The notes below the pieces were generated by a model. That model had not been told where the DNA came from and did not search any database. It worked only from the letters and a program-made list of their open reading frames with translations. Below are positions 11,073 through 22,040 of a stretch of 64,000 nt of DNA, piece after piece. This DNA comes from Acorus gramineus. Its lineage: Eukaryota > Streptophyta > Magnoliopsida > Acorales > Acoraceae. How positions within the stretch are numbered: the stretch's first letter is position 1; each line of letters begins with the position of its first letter. Location of the stretch: positions 17,569,979-17,633,978 of the forward strand of contig CM060847.1 in the NCBI GenBank assembly GCA_030737835.1, read 5' to 3'. A program made the position numbers and the translations under genes.

Positions 11073-11833
11073 GCCTGTCAACAGGTCGGGTCTGACCCAA
11101 CCAGGATCTGATTACACGTGTAATATACCCGACCCGATTTGGACCCGAACTTACAAACGGGTCGGGTCCGGGTCCACCCCGCCCCGACCCGTTGGACCCG
11201 AGAGCTGACTATTTTATTAATATATGCTCATATTAGTATTAGTTGACCCATAATTTTATTTTTATTTATCAAGTTATTAGCATAAGTCTTAACTCATTTT
11301 TTCTATCTACAAGTCAAGCCCATAACTAACCAAGCACACCACATCACAAATCATCCACCAAAAACAAATAAAAAAAATAAAGCCCACAAGTTAACAAACC
11401 CGGCCCACCAAAGAAAATGTCATGCACTCATGCCCTAAAGTGAAAATATGTGCCCTAATTTTTTTTTAACTCTGCCGCTGTCTCTGTCTCTCTCACAGTC
11501 TCACTCTCTGGTCTCTGTAACTCGGTCATTCTGCGCGAGCGACAGCCGTGGCAACCATTCATCTCTGTCTCTCTCACTCGGCCACTTCATCTCTTCTCTG
11601 TCCGGACCGCGCGAGTGACAACGCCCGGACCGCGCCTTCGTCTCCGACTCTCCGCCCCCACTCAGCATGTCAAAACCAAAGTTCTTGCAATCATGAACTC
11701 TCCCATTTTCTTTTAACTACCCATCCAGGTCGGGTCCGACCCGGGTCCAGGTCCACGTTTCCCCAGACCCCACGGGTCCTGCCACTGGTCTGGGTCTACC
11801 CTGACCCGGCCCAGACCCGACCCGTTGACAGGC
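11073..11833. mobile_element. Non-autonomous hAT-like DNA element
   Basis: The left end GCCTGTCAACAGGTCGGGTC and the inverse of the right end GCCTGTCAACGGGTCGGGTC are near-identical terminal inverted repeats. Just inside each end are clusters of CGGGTC/GACCCG words (11090-11200 and 11728-11828). Such ends are typical of a plant hAT-like non-autonomous group. No transposase is present. I found no clean 8-bp target duplication, so the exact termini and superfamily are uncertain. The ORF at 11548-11934 is chance. Confidence 0.65.
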
Positions 11834-11863
11834 CTACCTTTGACCCAAATCTCCACAAGCTAT

Positions 11864-11883
11864 CAATAATAATAATAATAATA
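11864..11883. repeat. (AAT)n microsatellite
   Basis: About six AAT units follow the hAT-like element. The short spacer to 12053 shows no gene. Confidence 0.7.
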
Positions 11884-12053
11884 AAATTCAAACTCAGGGT
11901 ATTCATAATAATAATCATGCTCTCACAATGCTAGGCTTCTGGGCACAGGATTTTTTGAGCAGCCTAATTCACTGAACAAGTCATCCATATGAATTAGTTA
12001 TGAATTGATGTCATTACATTAATTTCTGTGGATAACACTATGAATTATATCTT

Positions 12054-12058
12054 CTTTC
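12054..12058. repeat. Left target duplication of the copia element
   Basis: CTTTC directly before the left LTR equals CTTTC at 17014-17018 directly after the right LTR. Confidence 0.9.
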
Positions 12059-12461
12059 TGTTACGATTTCGGATCTTGGGATGCAATCAATCAAAAGAAA
12101 TAAACAAACAAATCGAAGCACACACACAAAAATTTATGTGGTTCGACAAATCTTGCCTACGTCCACGGAGCACACCAGAGATCAATCCACTATCAATGAG
12201 AAGTTTTTACAATGGTCACACCGAAGATAAAAACCCTAGGGCCCAATGAAAAATATTAGATGCTCTTTTATACTAACATCTCATTAAGGGAAAAAAAAAG
12301 TCAATACACGAAAGACACCCCAAAAAAATTTTCTCGGGGCGCTACCCCCAGACCCCACGAGCTCGATCCCCGCGAGCTCTGCGGGGAGCTCAACCCCCGT
12401 CCGACCCTGCGTAGCGTCAACAATCCTCTGTTCACATCATCAGGCTCCACAATATATAATA
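12059..12461 (-). repeat. 3' LTR of the copia element (left copy)
   Basis: Starts TGTTACGATTTCGG on the plus strand and runs about 403 bp. It matches 16657-17013, and is longer because of a segment around 12320-12370 not present in the other LTR. Confidence 0.9.
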
Positions 12462-12477
12462 ATCTCTCACTTGGAGA
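12462..12477 (-). other. Polypurine tract of the copia element
   Basis: On the minus strand it reads TCTCCAAGTGAGAGAT immediately before the 3' LTR. This CAAGTGGGAGATT-like form is the standard plus-strand primer of plant copia elements. Confidence 0.75.
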
Positions 12478-12543
12478 CTGAACCAAGAGTAAATAACTTC
12501 TATCAAATGATTGATCTATAATCTGGTGTGCTCATCCCTGTCC

Positions 12544-14030
12544 TCAAGCTAGAAGACCAACTGAAGCTGCGCACAGCTCCAGTTTCTCTGTAGTCACTGT
12601 CTTAGTCAACATGTCAGCTGGATTCTTGCTTCCCTGGATCTTCTCAAGCAATAGACTCCCATCATCCAAAAGCGTCCTGATGAAATGATAACGAAGTCCT
12701 ATGTGCTTAGTCCTCGAATGAAATGCTGAATTTTTCGCCAAGTGTATAGCGCTCTGACTATCACTATGCAAAACATTCTTTGTCTGTCTGAATCCCAACT
12801 CTGTCAACAAGCCCTGTAACCATATCATCTCTTTACTAGCCTCTGTCACAGCTATATACTCTGCCTCTGTAGTGGATAAAGCAACAATCTTCTGTATTTG
12901 TGAAATCCAACTAACAGCAGTAGTACCTACTGTAAAGACATAACCAGTAGTGCTCCTCCTATGATCAACCTCGCCAGCAAAGTCTGCATCTACAAAACCC
13001 TGTAGCCTCAACTCGCCCCTGCTGAAATATAAGCATCTATCAGTCGTACCTCGCAAGTATCTAAGTATCCACTTTACTGCTTCCCAGTGTTGCTTGCCTG
13101 GATCTGACATGAATCTGCTCACAGCTCCCACTGCATAGGCTATATCTGGTCTCGTGCTAACCATGGCATACATCAAACTTCCAATCGCTGAGGCATATGG
13201 AACATTAGCCATGAAGTTTCTCTCCTCCTCCGTTTTGGGACTTTGATCTTTGGACAGTTTGAAATGACTAGCCAAGGGTGTGCTAACTGCCTTAGCATCA
13301 GACATGCTAAACCTCTGCAAAACACGATTAATGTATTCAGCCTGAGACAACTGCAAAGTACCTCTCTGCTTGTCCCTCGTAATCCTCATCCCAAGGATCT
13401 TCTTTGCTGGACCCAGATCTTTCATATCAAACTCAGTTGATAATTGCTTCTTCAAGTTCCTGATTTCATCCATATCTGAACCAGCCACTAACATGTCATC
13501 AACATAAAGTAGCAAAATAATATAACTGGAATCAAACCTCTTGAAGTAGCAGCAATGATCAGCGTTGCACTTGTGGTAGCCAGTTCGCTGCATGAAGCTA
13601 TCGAATTTCTTGTACCACTGTCTTGGAGCCTGTTTTAAGCCATACAAGCTCCTCTTCAACTTGCAACGAGTTTCTCCTTGCCCTTCACTATGAAACCCTC
13701 TGGTTGCTGCATGTATATCTCCTCCTCTAAGTCACCATGCAAAAAAGCAGTTTTGACATCTAACTGCTCAAGATGCAGACCCTCGGATGCAACGATACTC
13801 AAAACTGACCGAATGGTAGTCAGTTTCACAACTGGTGAGAAAATGTCGGTGTAGTCAATCCCCTCTTTCTGCTGAAAGCCTTTGACCACTAATCTCGCCT
13901 TGTATCTCTTAGAGCCATCCTGCTCCTCTTTGACTCGATACACCCATTTGTTGTGAAGAGCCTTCTTCTCCATGGGTAACTCAGCTAGCTCCCATGTCTC
14001 GTTGGAGATGAGTGACTTCATCTCATCTTC
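12544..14030 (-). pseudogene. Copia reverse transcriptase and RNase H region (fossil)
   Basis: Minus-strand copia RT blocks are visible: KWVYRVKEEQDGSKRYKARL, QLDVKTAFLHGDLEEEIYM, MKRSLYGLKQAPRQWYKKF and the catalytic LLLYVDDMLVAG. RNase H follows, with a VDADFAGEVDHRRSTTGYVF block, ALSTTEAEYIA, and a DSQSAIHLAKN...RTKHI end. In copia elements this protein copies the RNA genome and removes the RNA strand. The C-terminal end lies ~80 bp before the polypurine tract. It is part of the same fossil element as the gag-integrase region. Confidence 0.9.
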
Positions 14031-14039
14031 CATAGCAAA

Positions 14040-16483
14040 CTCCCACTTGCTAGCATCCTCTCCTTGACATGCTCAAAATAGCATTCAGGTTCACCTGCAT
14101 CAGTCAGTAATAAATAATTCATGTACCTTCTGTTCGGAACATGTGGACGGGTGGATCTCCTGAGTGGAGGAGGCTCAGGAGCTGGGGCCTGTGGCATATC
14201 AACTTGCTGTTGATTATTCTGTGGTGTAGTTTCCTCTCTCTGAGATCTGTCAACTATTTGCTGTGACACTCTAACTACTGCAGTATTGTTAGGCTCAAAA
14301 TAAACAGGATCAATATTCTTCGAATCACTAGACTGTGTTGCATTTCTGTCCTTGTACATCAGCTTTTCATTGAATATGACATCTCTACTTCTTATAACCT
14401 TTTTCTTTTGGTCATCCCAGAAACGATAACCAAAATCATCACCACCATATCCAATAAAAGTGCATTTTAGTGATTTAGAGTCAAGCTTACTCCTAGCATT
14501 ATCACTAATGTGTACATATGAAACACAACCGAAAACTTTCAAATGAGAAAGGTTTACCTCTTTGCCGCTCCATACCTCCTCTGGTATCTTGTGGTCCAAA
14601 GGTACTGATGGTCCTCGGTTGATCAGGTAAGATGCTGTGTTGACTGCTTCTGCCCAGAACTGCTTTGGTAGACCTGACTGTATACGCATGCTTCTGGCTC
14701 TCTCAGTCAATGTTCGATTCATCCGCTCTGCTATACCATTCTGTTGTGGAGTCCCTTGCACAGTTCTCTCTAATCTGATTCCACTATCATAACAGAATTT
14801 CTTGAAATTGGTGTCTTCATACTCACCACCATTGTCGGACCTCAGCCTCTTGATTCTCAAGCCTGTTTCATTTTCCACCATTGCCTTCCACTTCTTGAAC
14901 ACTTCAAACACCTCTGATTTCTGTCTCAAGAAGTAAACCCATACCTTCCTGGAATGGTCATCAATGAAAGTCACAAAATATGACTTTCCGCTAATGGATG
15001 AGACCGCAGCCGGTCCCCAGACATCTGTGTGAATCAACTCAAGCTTATTCTGCTTCGGAGTTCTGCCACACGTCTTGAAACTGATCCTCTTCTGCTTTCC
15101 AAAGATACAACTCTCGCACAAGTCGATATCAACTGACTGCAATCCTGGCAATCTCCCCATCGAGTGCATGACTTTAAGTCCCTTTTGACTCATGTGACCA
15201 AGTCTCTGATGCCATATATTGGGATCATCCTTGCTGTTAGCAACTGCAATAGAACCACAAGCATCAGTTGTCACATAAAGAGTACCAGTCATTTTACCTC
15301 GTGCAACGATCAATGAGCCTCTCGAAACCTTCCAGCTGTCACTACTGAAGGTTGTCATATAGCCTTCCTTTGCTAGCTGCCCAACTGAAATCAGGTTCTT
15401 TCTTAGGTCAGGAATGTGTCTGACATCATTCAATTCCCATACAGAGCCATTCAGCTTGATCTGCACTTTACCCTTGCCGACCACATCGCATGGTTGATCA
15501 TCACCAAGGTACACCTTCCCAAAGCTGCCTGGGACGTAATTTCTGAGAAGATCTTTGTTAGAGGTCGCGTGAAACGATGCACCAGAATCCATCACCCAAG
15601 AATCGGACTTGTTCTCCATGGAACAAATCAATGCATCATCTGATTCTTCTGAAAGAACATTGGATTCATTCTTGTTGTGTGTTTCTTTCTTCTCTGACCT
15701 GCACTGATTTCTGTAATGTCCAGTTTTACCACAATTCCAGCACTCAATAATCTTCTTCGCATTCTGATTTTGATTATTGTTGGAATTGCTTGGGTTTCTC
15801 GATTTGGATCTGCCGTTCCTCGATTTTGATTTGCCACGCCCATTGCCCTTGTTTGAACTTCTGCCTCTGCTATCAACATTCAACGCTGATCCGGAAGTGG
15901 AACCACCATCTGCTTGTCGCCTGATCTCCTCTGTCATAATCAGATTCACCACATCATCGAACTTCAATTTTTTCTTTCCTGTAGAGGAACTGATCGCGGT
16001 AACAGTGCCGTTCCAACTCTCGGGTAACTGCCCGAGGATCAATAAAGCACGGATCTCATCATCGAAAACGAGATCGACTGAATTTAATTGATCCGTAACT
16101 TCATTAAATTCGTTGAGATGATCCTTGAAATTGCAATCTTCGGTCATCTTCATATTGAATAACTTCTTAATGAGACGCACCTTATTTGCCGCAGAAGGCT
16201 GTTCATACATCTTGGACAGTTTGGCCATGAGAGCAGTCGTGGATGTCTCTTTCTTGACATTAAAGGCTATATGCCTCGACAACGTCTTCCTGACTGCGCC
16301 GAGAGCCTTCCGATCTAACAGATCCCACGCCGCTTGCTCCATCTCTTCTGGTTTCTCTTTCAACGGTTGATAGAGATCTTTCTCGTACAGATGATCCTCC
16401 ACCTGCATCTTCCAGTAGCCAAAGTTTGTGCCATCAAATTTCTCGATTTTGGATAATTCCTTATCTGAATCCATTGCTCCCAC
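14040..16483 (-). pseudogene. Copia gag, protease and integrase region (fossil)
   Basis: The minus-strand frame from the ATG at 16483 starts with a UBN2-type gag (IEKFDGTNFGYWKMQVEDHL near residues 12-31). A basic, glycine- and serine-rich linker follows, with a CCHC knuckle CWNCGKTGHYRNQC near residue 248. Protease is marked by WVMDSGASFHAT. The integrase zinc-binding part has HQRLGHMSQKGL...CESCIFGKQ, and the catalytic core has HTDVWGP, FIDDHSRKVWVYF and the NGIAERMNRTL glutamate block. The frame also reaches the spacer before RT (RRSTRPHVPNRRYM). It begins ~170 bp inside the 5' LTR side, as expected. Confidence 0.9.
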
Positions 16484-16640
16484 TCAAATAGACACCTCCT
16501 GTGTCCTAGATTTTCAGATCCCGCGAATAGACAGCTCCTGTGCCCTAGATCTACAGATCCCGCGAATAGGCACCTCATGTGCCCTAGATCTACAGATCCC
16601 ACGAATAGGCACCTCTTGTGCCCTAGATCTAGTAAAACCG

Positions 16641-16654
16641 TGGCTCTGATACCA
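16641..16654 (-). other. Primer-binding site, initiator Met tRNA type
   Basis: The minus strand reads TGGTATCAGAGCCA two bases inside the 5' LTR (16657-17013). It is complementary to the 3' end of plant initiator methionine tRNA, the usual copia primer. Confidence 0.9.
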
Positions 16655-16656
16655 AT

Positions 16657-17013
16657 TGTTACGATTTCGGATCTTGAGATGCAATCAATCAAAAGAAATA
16701 AACAAACAAATCGAAGCAAAGACACAAAAATTTACGTGGTTCGCAAATCTTGCCTACGTCCACGGAGCACACCAGAGATCAATCCACTATCAATGGAAAG
16801 TTTTTACAATGGTCACACCGAAGATAAAAACCCTAGGGCCTAATGAAAAATATGGGATGCTCTTTTATACTGACATCTCATTAAGGACAAAAAAGTTAAT
16901 ACATGAAAGACAACTTGATCCCCGTGAGTTCTGAGGGGAGCTCGACCCCCGTCCGACCCTGCGTAGCTCTAACAATCCTCTGTGCACATTATCAAGCTCC
17001 ACAATATATAACA
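16657..17013 (-). repeat. 5' LTR of the copia element (right copy)
   Basis: A 357-bp repeat of the left LTR with TG...CA ends on both strands, followed by the CTTTC target duplication at 17014-17018. Confidence 0.92.
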
Positions 17014-17399
17014 CTTTCCTCTTCATGTACTACTGACCATGTCATCTTTTTCTTAGGGTCTTTAGTGTGGCAGCCTAAAATCTTGAATCTTGAGAGCTAG
17101 TGCTTCCCCATGGATGCTGGTTACTCACATTGATCTTGTTTCACTGCTTCAGCTCTCGTCTTCCTCTAACCGTGTCTTTTTTTTCTTAATTTGAAGGGGG
17201 GGACACTGTGATCGATCGAATTCGGGCATACTCAAGGTAGTTTCAAATCTTTCAAAGCATGTCATCTTGTCCTGTTTATTTTTCTTGTCTAGTTATACTA
17301 TGATACAAACCTTTCTACAAGACATTGTTATTATCAGCCCAGTAATGACCTCCAATACTGATATTATTCTCTTTTCTGTGATTCCTCAGGGAGCTAGCC
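17014..17399 (+). promoter_or_regulatory. CNL gene 5' region with a probable leader intron
   Basis: The region between the copia target duplication and the CNL start codon. A probable 5' leader intron runs from 17237 (CTCAAG|GTAG) to 17389 (TTCCTCAG|GGAG), leaving only ten leader bases before ATG. Leader introns are common in this receptor group. No TATA box was singled out. The insertion of the copia LTR leaves only ~386 bp of native sequence upstream of the start codon, so the original promoter may be displaced beyond 12054. Confidence 0.5.
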
Positions 17400-19187
17400 A
17401 TGTTGTCTTCCATCATTGATATCGCGACAGGGGCTTTGCAGTTTTGGAAGCCCATAAAACGCCACGCAAGTTACTTCATTCATTATGAGAGATACATCCG
17501 TGATCTCAACGCCCATGTCGAGAGCTTGGAGGCAAAGATGAACGACCGCCAATCTCAGGCGAATGAAGTAGGAAGAGTACCCTCAGAAGAATTTAAATGC
17601 TGGCTGAAAAAAGTTGAAGAAGTTCAAAAAATTGCAGAGGAAATGGCTCATAAGGTTGGAGGAGAACGCAAGCAGTGCTTCACATGGTTCTCTGACTTGG
17701 GCTCACGTTATAGTCTGGGCAAGAAAGCAGTGAAAAAGAAAGCCTTGATTGATGAGCTCTTGCAGGAGAAGCTTGATAATATATCACTGCCTATGCGTAC
17801 CCAAGTCATCAAACCATTGTTCAATAAGGATTTTAAGGTTTATCAGTCCACAAAGTTAGCATTGCAGAAGGTTATGGATGCATTGAAGAATGATGGAGTC
17901 CACATCATCGGTTTGTCTGGAATGGGTGGTGTTGGTAAGACTACTCTAGCAAAAGAGATCAAGAGGCAAGCATTGGAACAGAACATGTTCAGAAAGGCTA
18001 TCATGGTGACAATTTCTCAAAATCCAAACCTCGATATCATACGGGAAAAGATGGCAGAGCAACTGGGAATCAATATCAAGCAAGAGAGCATATCATTAGA
18101 GAAGCTTTTCAGTCTGATTAAACCAGAGGGCCAGGTTCTTATAATATTGGATGATGTGTGGAGGAGATTGGACTTATCAGAGATCGGGATCCCCCATGAT
18201 TGCTGCAAGATCATCATGACATCACGCAGCTTAGAAGTATGCACATCCATGGGAATCAAAGAAAATATACAATTGGGATTCTTATCTCCAGAAGATTCAT
18301 GGGAGCTGTTCAAAGCGTACTCTGAGGTGGTTGAATCCTCCTCCGAATTGCAATGTTGTGTGGCACGAGATGTCGCCTCTGAATGCAAAGGATTGCCATT
18401 GGCCATAGCGACAGTTGGAAGGGCGTTGAGAGGAAAAAGCTTTCCTGAATGGGAGGATGCACTGGTTCAACTGAGGGCATCTGTTCCTGATAATATTTCC
18501 GAATTGAAAGATGTGTATATGCAACTTAAATTGAGTTATGATCATTTAAGCAAAGAAGCCCAATCATGCTTCTTATTGTGCAGTCTGTTTCCGGAAGATG
18601 CTGTAATTTCTGTTGAACTGTTGACTTGTTATGCAATGGGGGAGGGTTTTTTGCAATGTGTCAACACACTTCAAGAAACAAAAAATAGAGTATTGTCTTT
18701 GGTTAGTAAACTAAAGGCATCCTGCTTATTATTGGAGGAAGGAGAAGAAGGAAAAATGGTGAAAATGCATGACGTCGTTAGAGATGTCGCTATATACATC
18801 GGATCAAATGAAAACCATGAAGGCTGTCTTTCAAAATCTTATCAAAATGAGCCAAATTGGGACAAATGGGAAACTGTGAAAGAATGTAAGAGGCTTTCTG
18901 TGATGAATCAGAGCATTTGCACCCTTCCAGAGAAACCTCCTGAGTGCTCGTACGTCCAAACTTTGTTGTTACAATGGAATTTAGAATTGATAAAGATTCC
19001 TGATAAATTTTTTGAGAAGATGACATCGCTCAGAGGGTTGGATCTCAGGTGGACCTCCATATCATCGCTTCCTGCATCCATGAGTTACCTCACAAATCTA
19101 CAGGTGATCCTTCTAGATCACTGTAATCTTTTGGTTATGGTATTAGGCCTCTTTATTTTCTTAATCTCGGTTCTTTGTAACTACTAG
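17400..19187 (+). CDS. CC-NB-LRR immune receptor, RPS2/RPS5-like, short LRR
   Basis: An intracellular plant immune receptor that senses pathogen effectors and uses an ATP/ADP-driven NB-ARC switch. The 595-codon frame has a coiled-coil region (about 25-85), P-loop GMGGVGKT (174-181), kinase-2 LIILDDVW (247-254), an IIMTSRS RNBS-B block (271-277), GLPLA (331-335), CFLLCSLFPED (390-400) and MHDVVRD (456-462). All switch residues appear intact. Only about four leucine-rich repeats follow (about 495-578). The last ~17 residues are hydrophobic and look like intron read-through; a possible donor (CACT|GTAATC) is at 19123. Family members usually have 850-1300 residues, so most of the LRR is missing. 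No LRR exon was recognised in the next 7 kb. The gene is either truncated or has a very distant second exon. The ATG at 17400 directly follows a spliced leader and gives the standard N-terminus. Confidence 0.85.
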   Translation: MLSSIIDIATGALQFWKPIKRHASYFIHYERYIRDLNAHVESLEAKMNDRQSQANEVGRVPSEEFKCWLKKVEEVQKIAEEMAHKVGGERKQCFTWFSDLGSRYSLGKKAVKKKALIDELLQEKLDNISLPMRTQVIKPLFNKDFKVYQSTKLALQKVMDALKNDGVHIIGLSGMGGVGKTTLAKEIKRQALEQNMFRKAIMVTISQNPNLDIIREKMAEQLGINIKQESISLEKLFSLIKPEGQVLIILDDVWRRLDLSEIGIPHDCCKIIMTSRSLEVCTSMGIKENIQLGFLSPEDSWELFKAYSEVVESSSELQCCVARDVASECKGLPLAIATVGRALRGKSFPEWEDALVQLRASVPDNISELKDVYMQLKLSYDHLSKEAQSCFLLCSLFPEDAVISVELLTCYAMGEGFLQCVNTLQETKNRVLSLVSKLKASCLLLEEGEEGKMVKMHDVVRDVAIYIGSNENHEGCLSKSYQNEPNWDKWETVKECKRLSVMNQSICTLPEKPPECSYVQTLLLQWNLELIKIPDKFFEKMTSLRGLDLRWTSISSLPASMSYLTNLQVILLDHCNLLVMVLGLFIFLISVLCNY

Positions 19188-19189
19188 AA

Positions 19190-20245
19190 AGTTGGTTGAA
19201 TTCTCTTTTTTAATTATTTTTTTTGTTGTGTTGTTGATTTTCAATCTACATGTAATATAGAAAGTCATCTATTTATTTTGTTGAATATCGACCATGAATA
19301 TTTAATACAAATGTTGCTCAACATGAATGATTTGATTTTGAAAAAATCATCATTTCTATGAGAGAAACAAATAGAAAAAATCATGCACATCCATGACAGA
19401 GATGTAGAGTTGAACATCTTTCCTTTTTGTAACCTCCATTTTATTTAGGTTTCTATTACTCCTTTTTTTTTGGTGAATTGCCTCTTTCCAGGCTCAAGTA
19501 TATATATACCTCCATTTTATTCTAATAATGATATCTACAAGTTGTTCTTTTTCTTGTTTATCATGTTTTACCCTATAACTTTATTCATTCACCCTCTTTA
19601 ATTGAGGTATATAATTTGTCACATTTGTCCATCACTTTTTTTTTTCATTAAATCTATTCATATCTATAGTCATTAACTATAAATATTAAAGAGATTGATT
19701 TAATTTCTATCATGAGAAACAATGTGATTTGATACTTTTTGAAATTATTTCTGTGACATTTGGCAAAGATGCCCAGCTAAACAAAGCTATTCTATTCAAT
19801 GTTGTAGGTCTCTATCAGATAATACTGAAGCAAAGTCATGAAATGCTGAAGAACTATTCTTCGTAATTCTCTTGTGATGTTTAAAAGTGGCGTTTTGATG
19901 GGGACTAGAACGCTTTAGAGTTTTTTGTGAATTTGTTTTTTTTTTTTTCATTTATTTTGTTTGAATGAAATGAGAGTAAAAAAAAGAAGAAAAAAAGAAA
20001 AAAAAATTAAAAAAAAAAGGAAAAATGAAAAAAAGGGAGAAAATAGTGCGATTTGTGGGCATTTAGAGGATGCTATCTACAAGAAAATATTTCTTTAACC
20101 CATATCTCTATGGGGTAGGACTCTTCTGAGTTCATGCTGATTTTTATATTTGTTTTCTTATGTATTGTGTGAGTGAAGTGAATGTATAAAAAAAAAAGAT
20201 TGAAAAATGAAAAATGAAAAAAAAAAAAAAAACAGAGAGATTTGT
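19190..20245 (+). repeat. Intron-like block A downstream of the CNL exon
   Basis: AT-rich DNA that starts right after the CNL exon and shares order and sequence with blocks B and C. Shared landmarks include TTGATTTTCAATCTACATGTAATATAG (19227), GATTTGATT (19330), CCAGCTAAACAAAGC (19775) and the T-G-rich TTTAGAGGATG module (20065). It is shorter than B and C. No LRR coding was seen. Confidence 0.65.
19976..20043 (+). repeat. Homopurine tract 1
   Basis: An A/G-only run (AAAAAGAAGAAAAAAAG type) precedes the GATTTGTGGGCATTTAGAGGATG module. Equivalent tracts occur at about 20189-20237, 21825-21904, 22010-22036, 23626-23700, 23814-23845 and 25975-26000, each followed by the same module. Confidence 0.75.
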
Positions 20246-22040
20246 GTGTGTTTAGAGAATGATATCAACAATCATCATGGTGAAGGTGAAGAAGAAGAAG
20301 ATCTACTAGATGACCTTTTGATTGCGGTAATAAATTATTTATCTCATCATTTTGTTACTTAAATTTTGGTTGTACTTACTATTACGTTGTTGTTGCTTTT
20401 AGGATGATACATATACTTATTACTTCGTCTACCTTCATCTACATATATTTGATTTTGAATTAGGGATTTGCATTGCTTTTCTATTTGTTCTGTTCTACTT
20501 GTGAGTTCAGTAATACCATTCTGGTGATATCAATAATTCAAACTTAGTAGATCTTTTAATTGGGGCATTAAATTTATACATTTGGCCTTTATTTTCTCTG
20601 TCACAGTTCTTCATTATTGTTCTGTTGTTTAATGTTGTTCTGCTATTGTTGCTTTTCAACCTGCCTGTAATATAGAAATCCGTGGGTTTATTTTAATGTA
20701 TATCAATAATGAATACTTACTCAATATGACAATTGGCATGAATGATTTGATTATACCAAAAGCCTCATACACAATAAGAAGAAACAATCAATTAGAACTT
20801 GTTCATGAATTAAAAAGAGGTTTTAGCTCTTTGGCTTCGTATTAACAGAGTTGAGGATTCATGTTTAAGGACTGATTGATAGATTTGGCCTTCAACTTCA
20901 TTAAACTAGCATGCTAACCGTGGGAGAGGGATCTAGAGAACAATTGTCATATTTTCTTCATTTGGCCACCATTTTTGTTCAAGTTTTAATTATTTAATTA
21001 CTTTTTAATATCATTTTAGATTCATTGAGTTGAGTAATGTCTGGATTAATTAAGGCCTAGTTTAAACTACCAGACCTCCAGATGGTTTCATGGGAAACAA
21101 GCAAATGAAGCATTCTTTATGATGTTTGATGTTATCTACTTTCATTTGTTGCTTTAGTATAGAAAAATTATATCTGTTTGTGGAACTATCTAATTTGGAA
21201 CACGAAAAATAAAATTGTGGTATTTAACAAGAGTAATTCATTTACATATAAACCTATTTTATTGTTGTATTATTAATTGTAAAACTCATATAACTTAATG
21301 TAGCAGAAAACATGAATGAAATTTTAGTAAATAAATGATAAGTTGCATAAGAAAAGGGAGTCCAGGACTTGTATAGTTCATGATGAATGTACAAATTGTT
21401 CAATTTGAAAATCTCTGAATTTACTGTAATATTTATTGTTTATGCTTCTTTTCCCCCCTATAATTGTCTTTTATTCATCCTCTTAAAGAGTGAGGTATAA
21501 TTTGCCATATATTGCTCATTCTATTGTTGCTAAATATCTCTGTATCTGTGGCCCCTCACATGCTACAAACATTAAGGAGAATGATTTGATTACTCCTATT
21601 ATGTGAAATCTATGTAATTCAGTTCTCTTCTTGAAATATTTTGTGCATTTGACAAAAGATAACCAGCTAAATGAAGTTATATTATTCTATTTTTTAGGTG
21701 AATTGATGACACATCTATCAAATGTGAAATCATGAAGAGATGAAGAACTATTATTCTTATTTTTCTTGTAATGTATAGGACTCTTTAATGTTTTGTGTTG
21801 TATCTTTATTATCTAGTATTGTGAAAAAAGAAAAAGAAAAAAAAGGAAAAAAGAAAAAAAGAAGAAAAAAATAGAAAAAGAAAAAAAATGAAAAGAAGGA
21901 GAGAGTTGTGTGTGTTTAGAAGATGTTGTCAACAAGAAATGTTCCTAAGACTCTTCTAGAGTTTTGTATTGATTTGTATTTTATGTATTGTGTGAGTGAT
22001 ATGACTATAAAAAAATTGAAAATTAAAAAGAGAGAGAGAG
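20246..22040 (+). repeat. Intron-like block B (about 1.8 kb)
   Basis: Second tandem block. It begins near the ATCAACAATCATCATGGTG segment (20263) and repeats landmarks of block A (20647 TTCAACCTGCCTGTAATATAG; 20745 GATTTGATTATACC; 21655 CATTTGACAAAAGATAACC; 21905 TTGTGTGTGTTTAGAAGATG). Spacing to the same landmarks in block C is about 1.8 kb. No gene was recognised. Confidence 0.75.

Larger units (their letters stand above)
12059..17013 (-). mobile_element. Ty1/copia element, Tork/Tnt1-like, nearly whole, minus strand
   Basis: A 4955-bp fossil element with both LTRs, a 5-bp target duplication (CTTTC), an initiator-Met primer site, a polypurine tract and copia-order domains on the minus strand: gag with zinc knuckle, protease, integrase, reverse transcriptase and RNase H. 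Similarity to Tnt1-type proteins in gag and around protease suggests the Tork clade. The coding region is interrupted about twice, otherwise it looks complete. By eye the two LTRs differ at roughly one site in twenty plus one ~45-bp length difference, so the insertion is not very recent. It lies just upstream of the CNL gene and points away from it. Confidence 0.93.

Noticed and set aside
18017-18545. Minus-strand frames of 129 and 82 codons inside the CNL gene
   Set aside because: They are antisense shadows of the NB-ARC coding sequence without motifs of their own.
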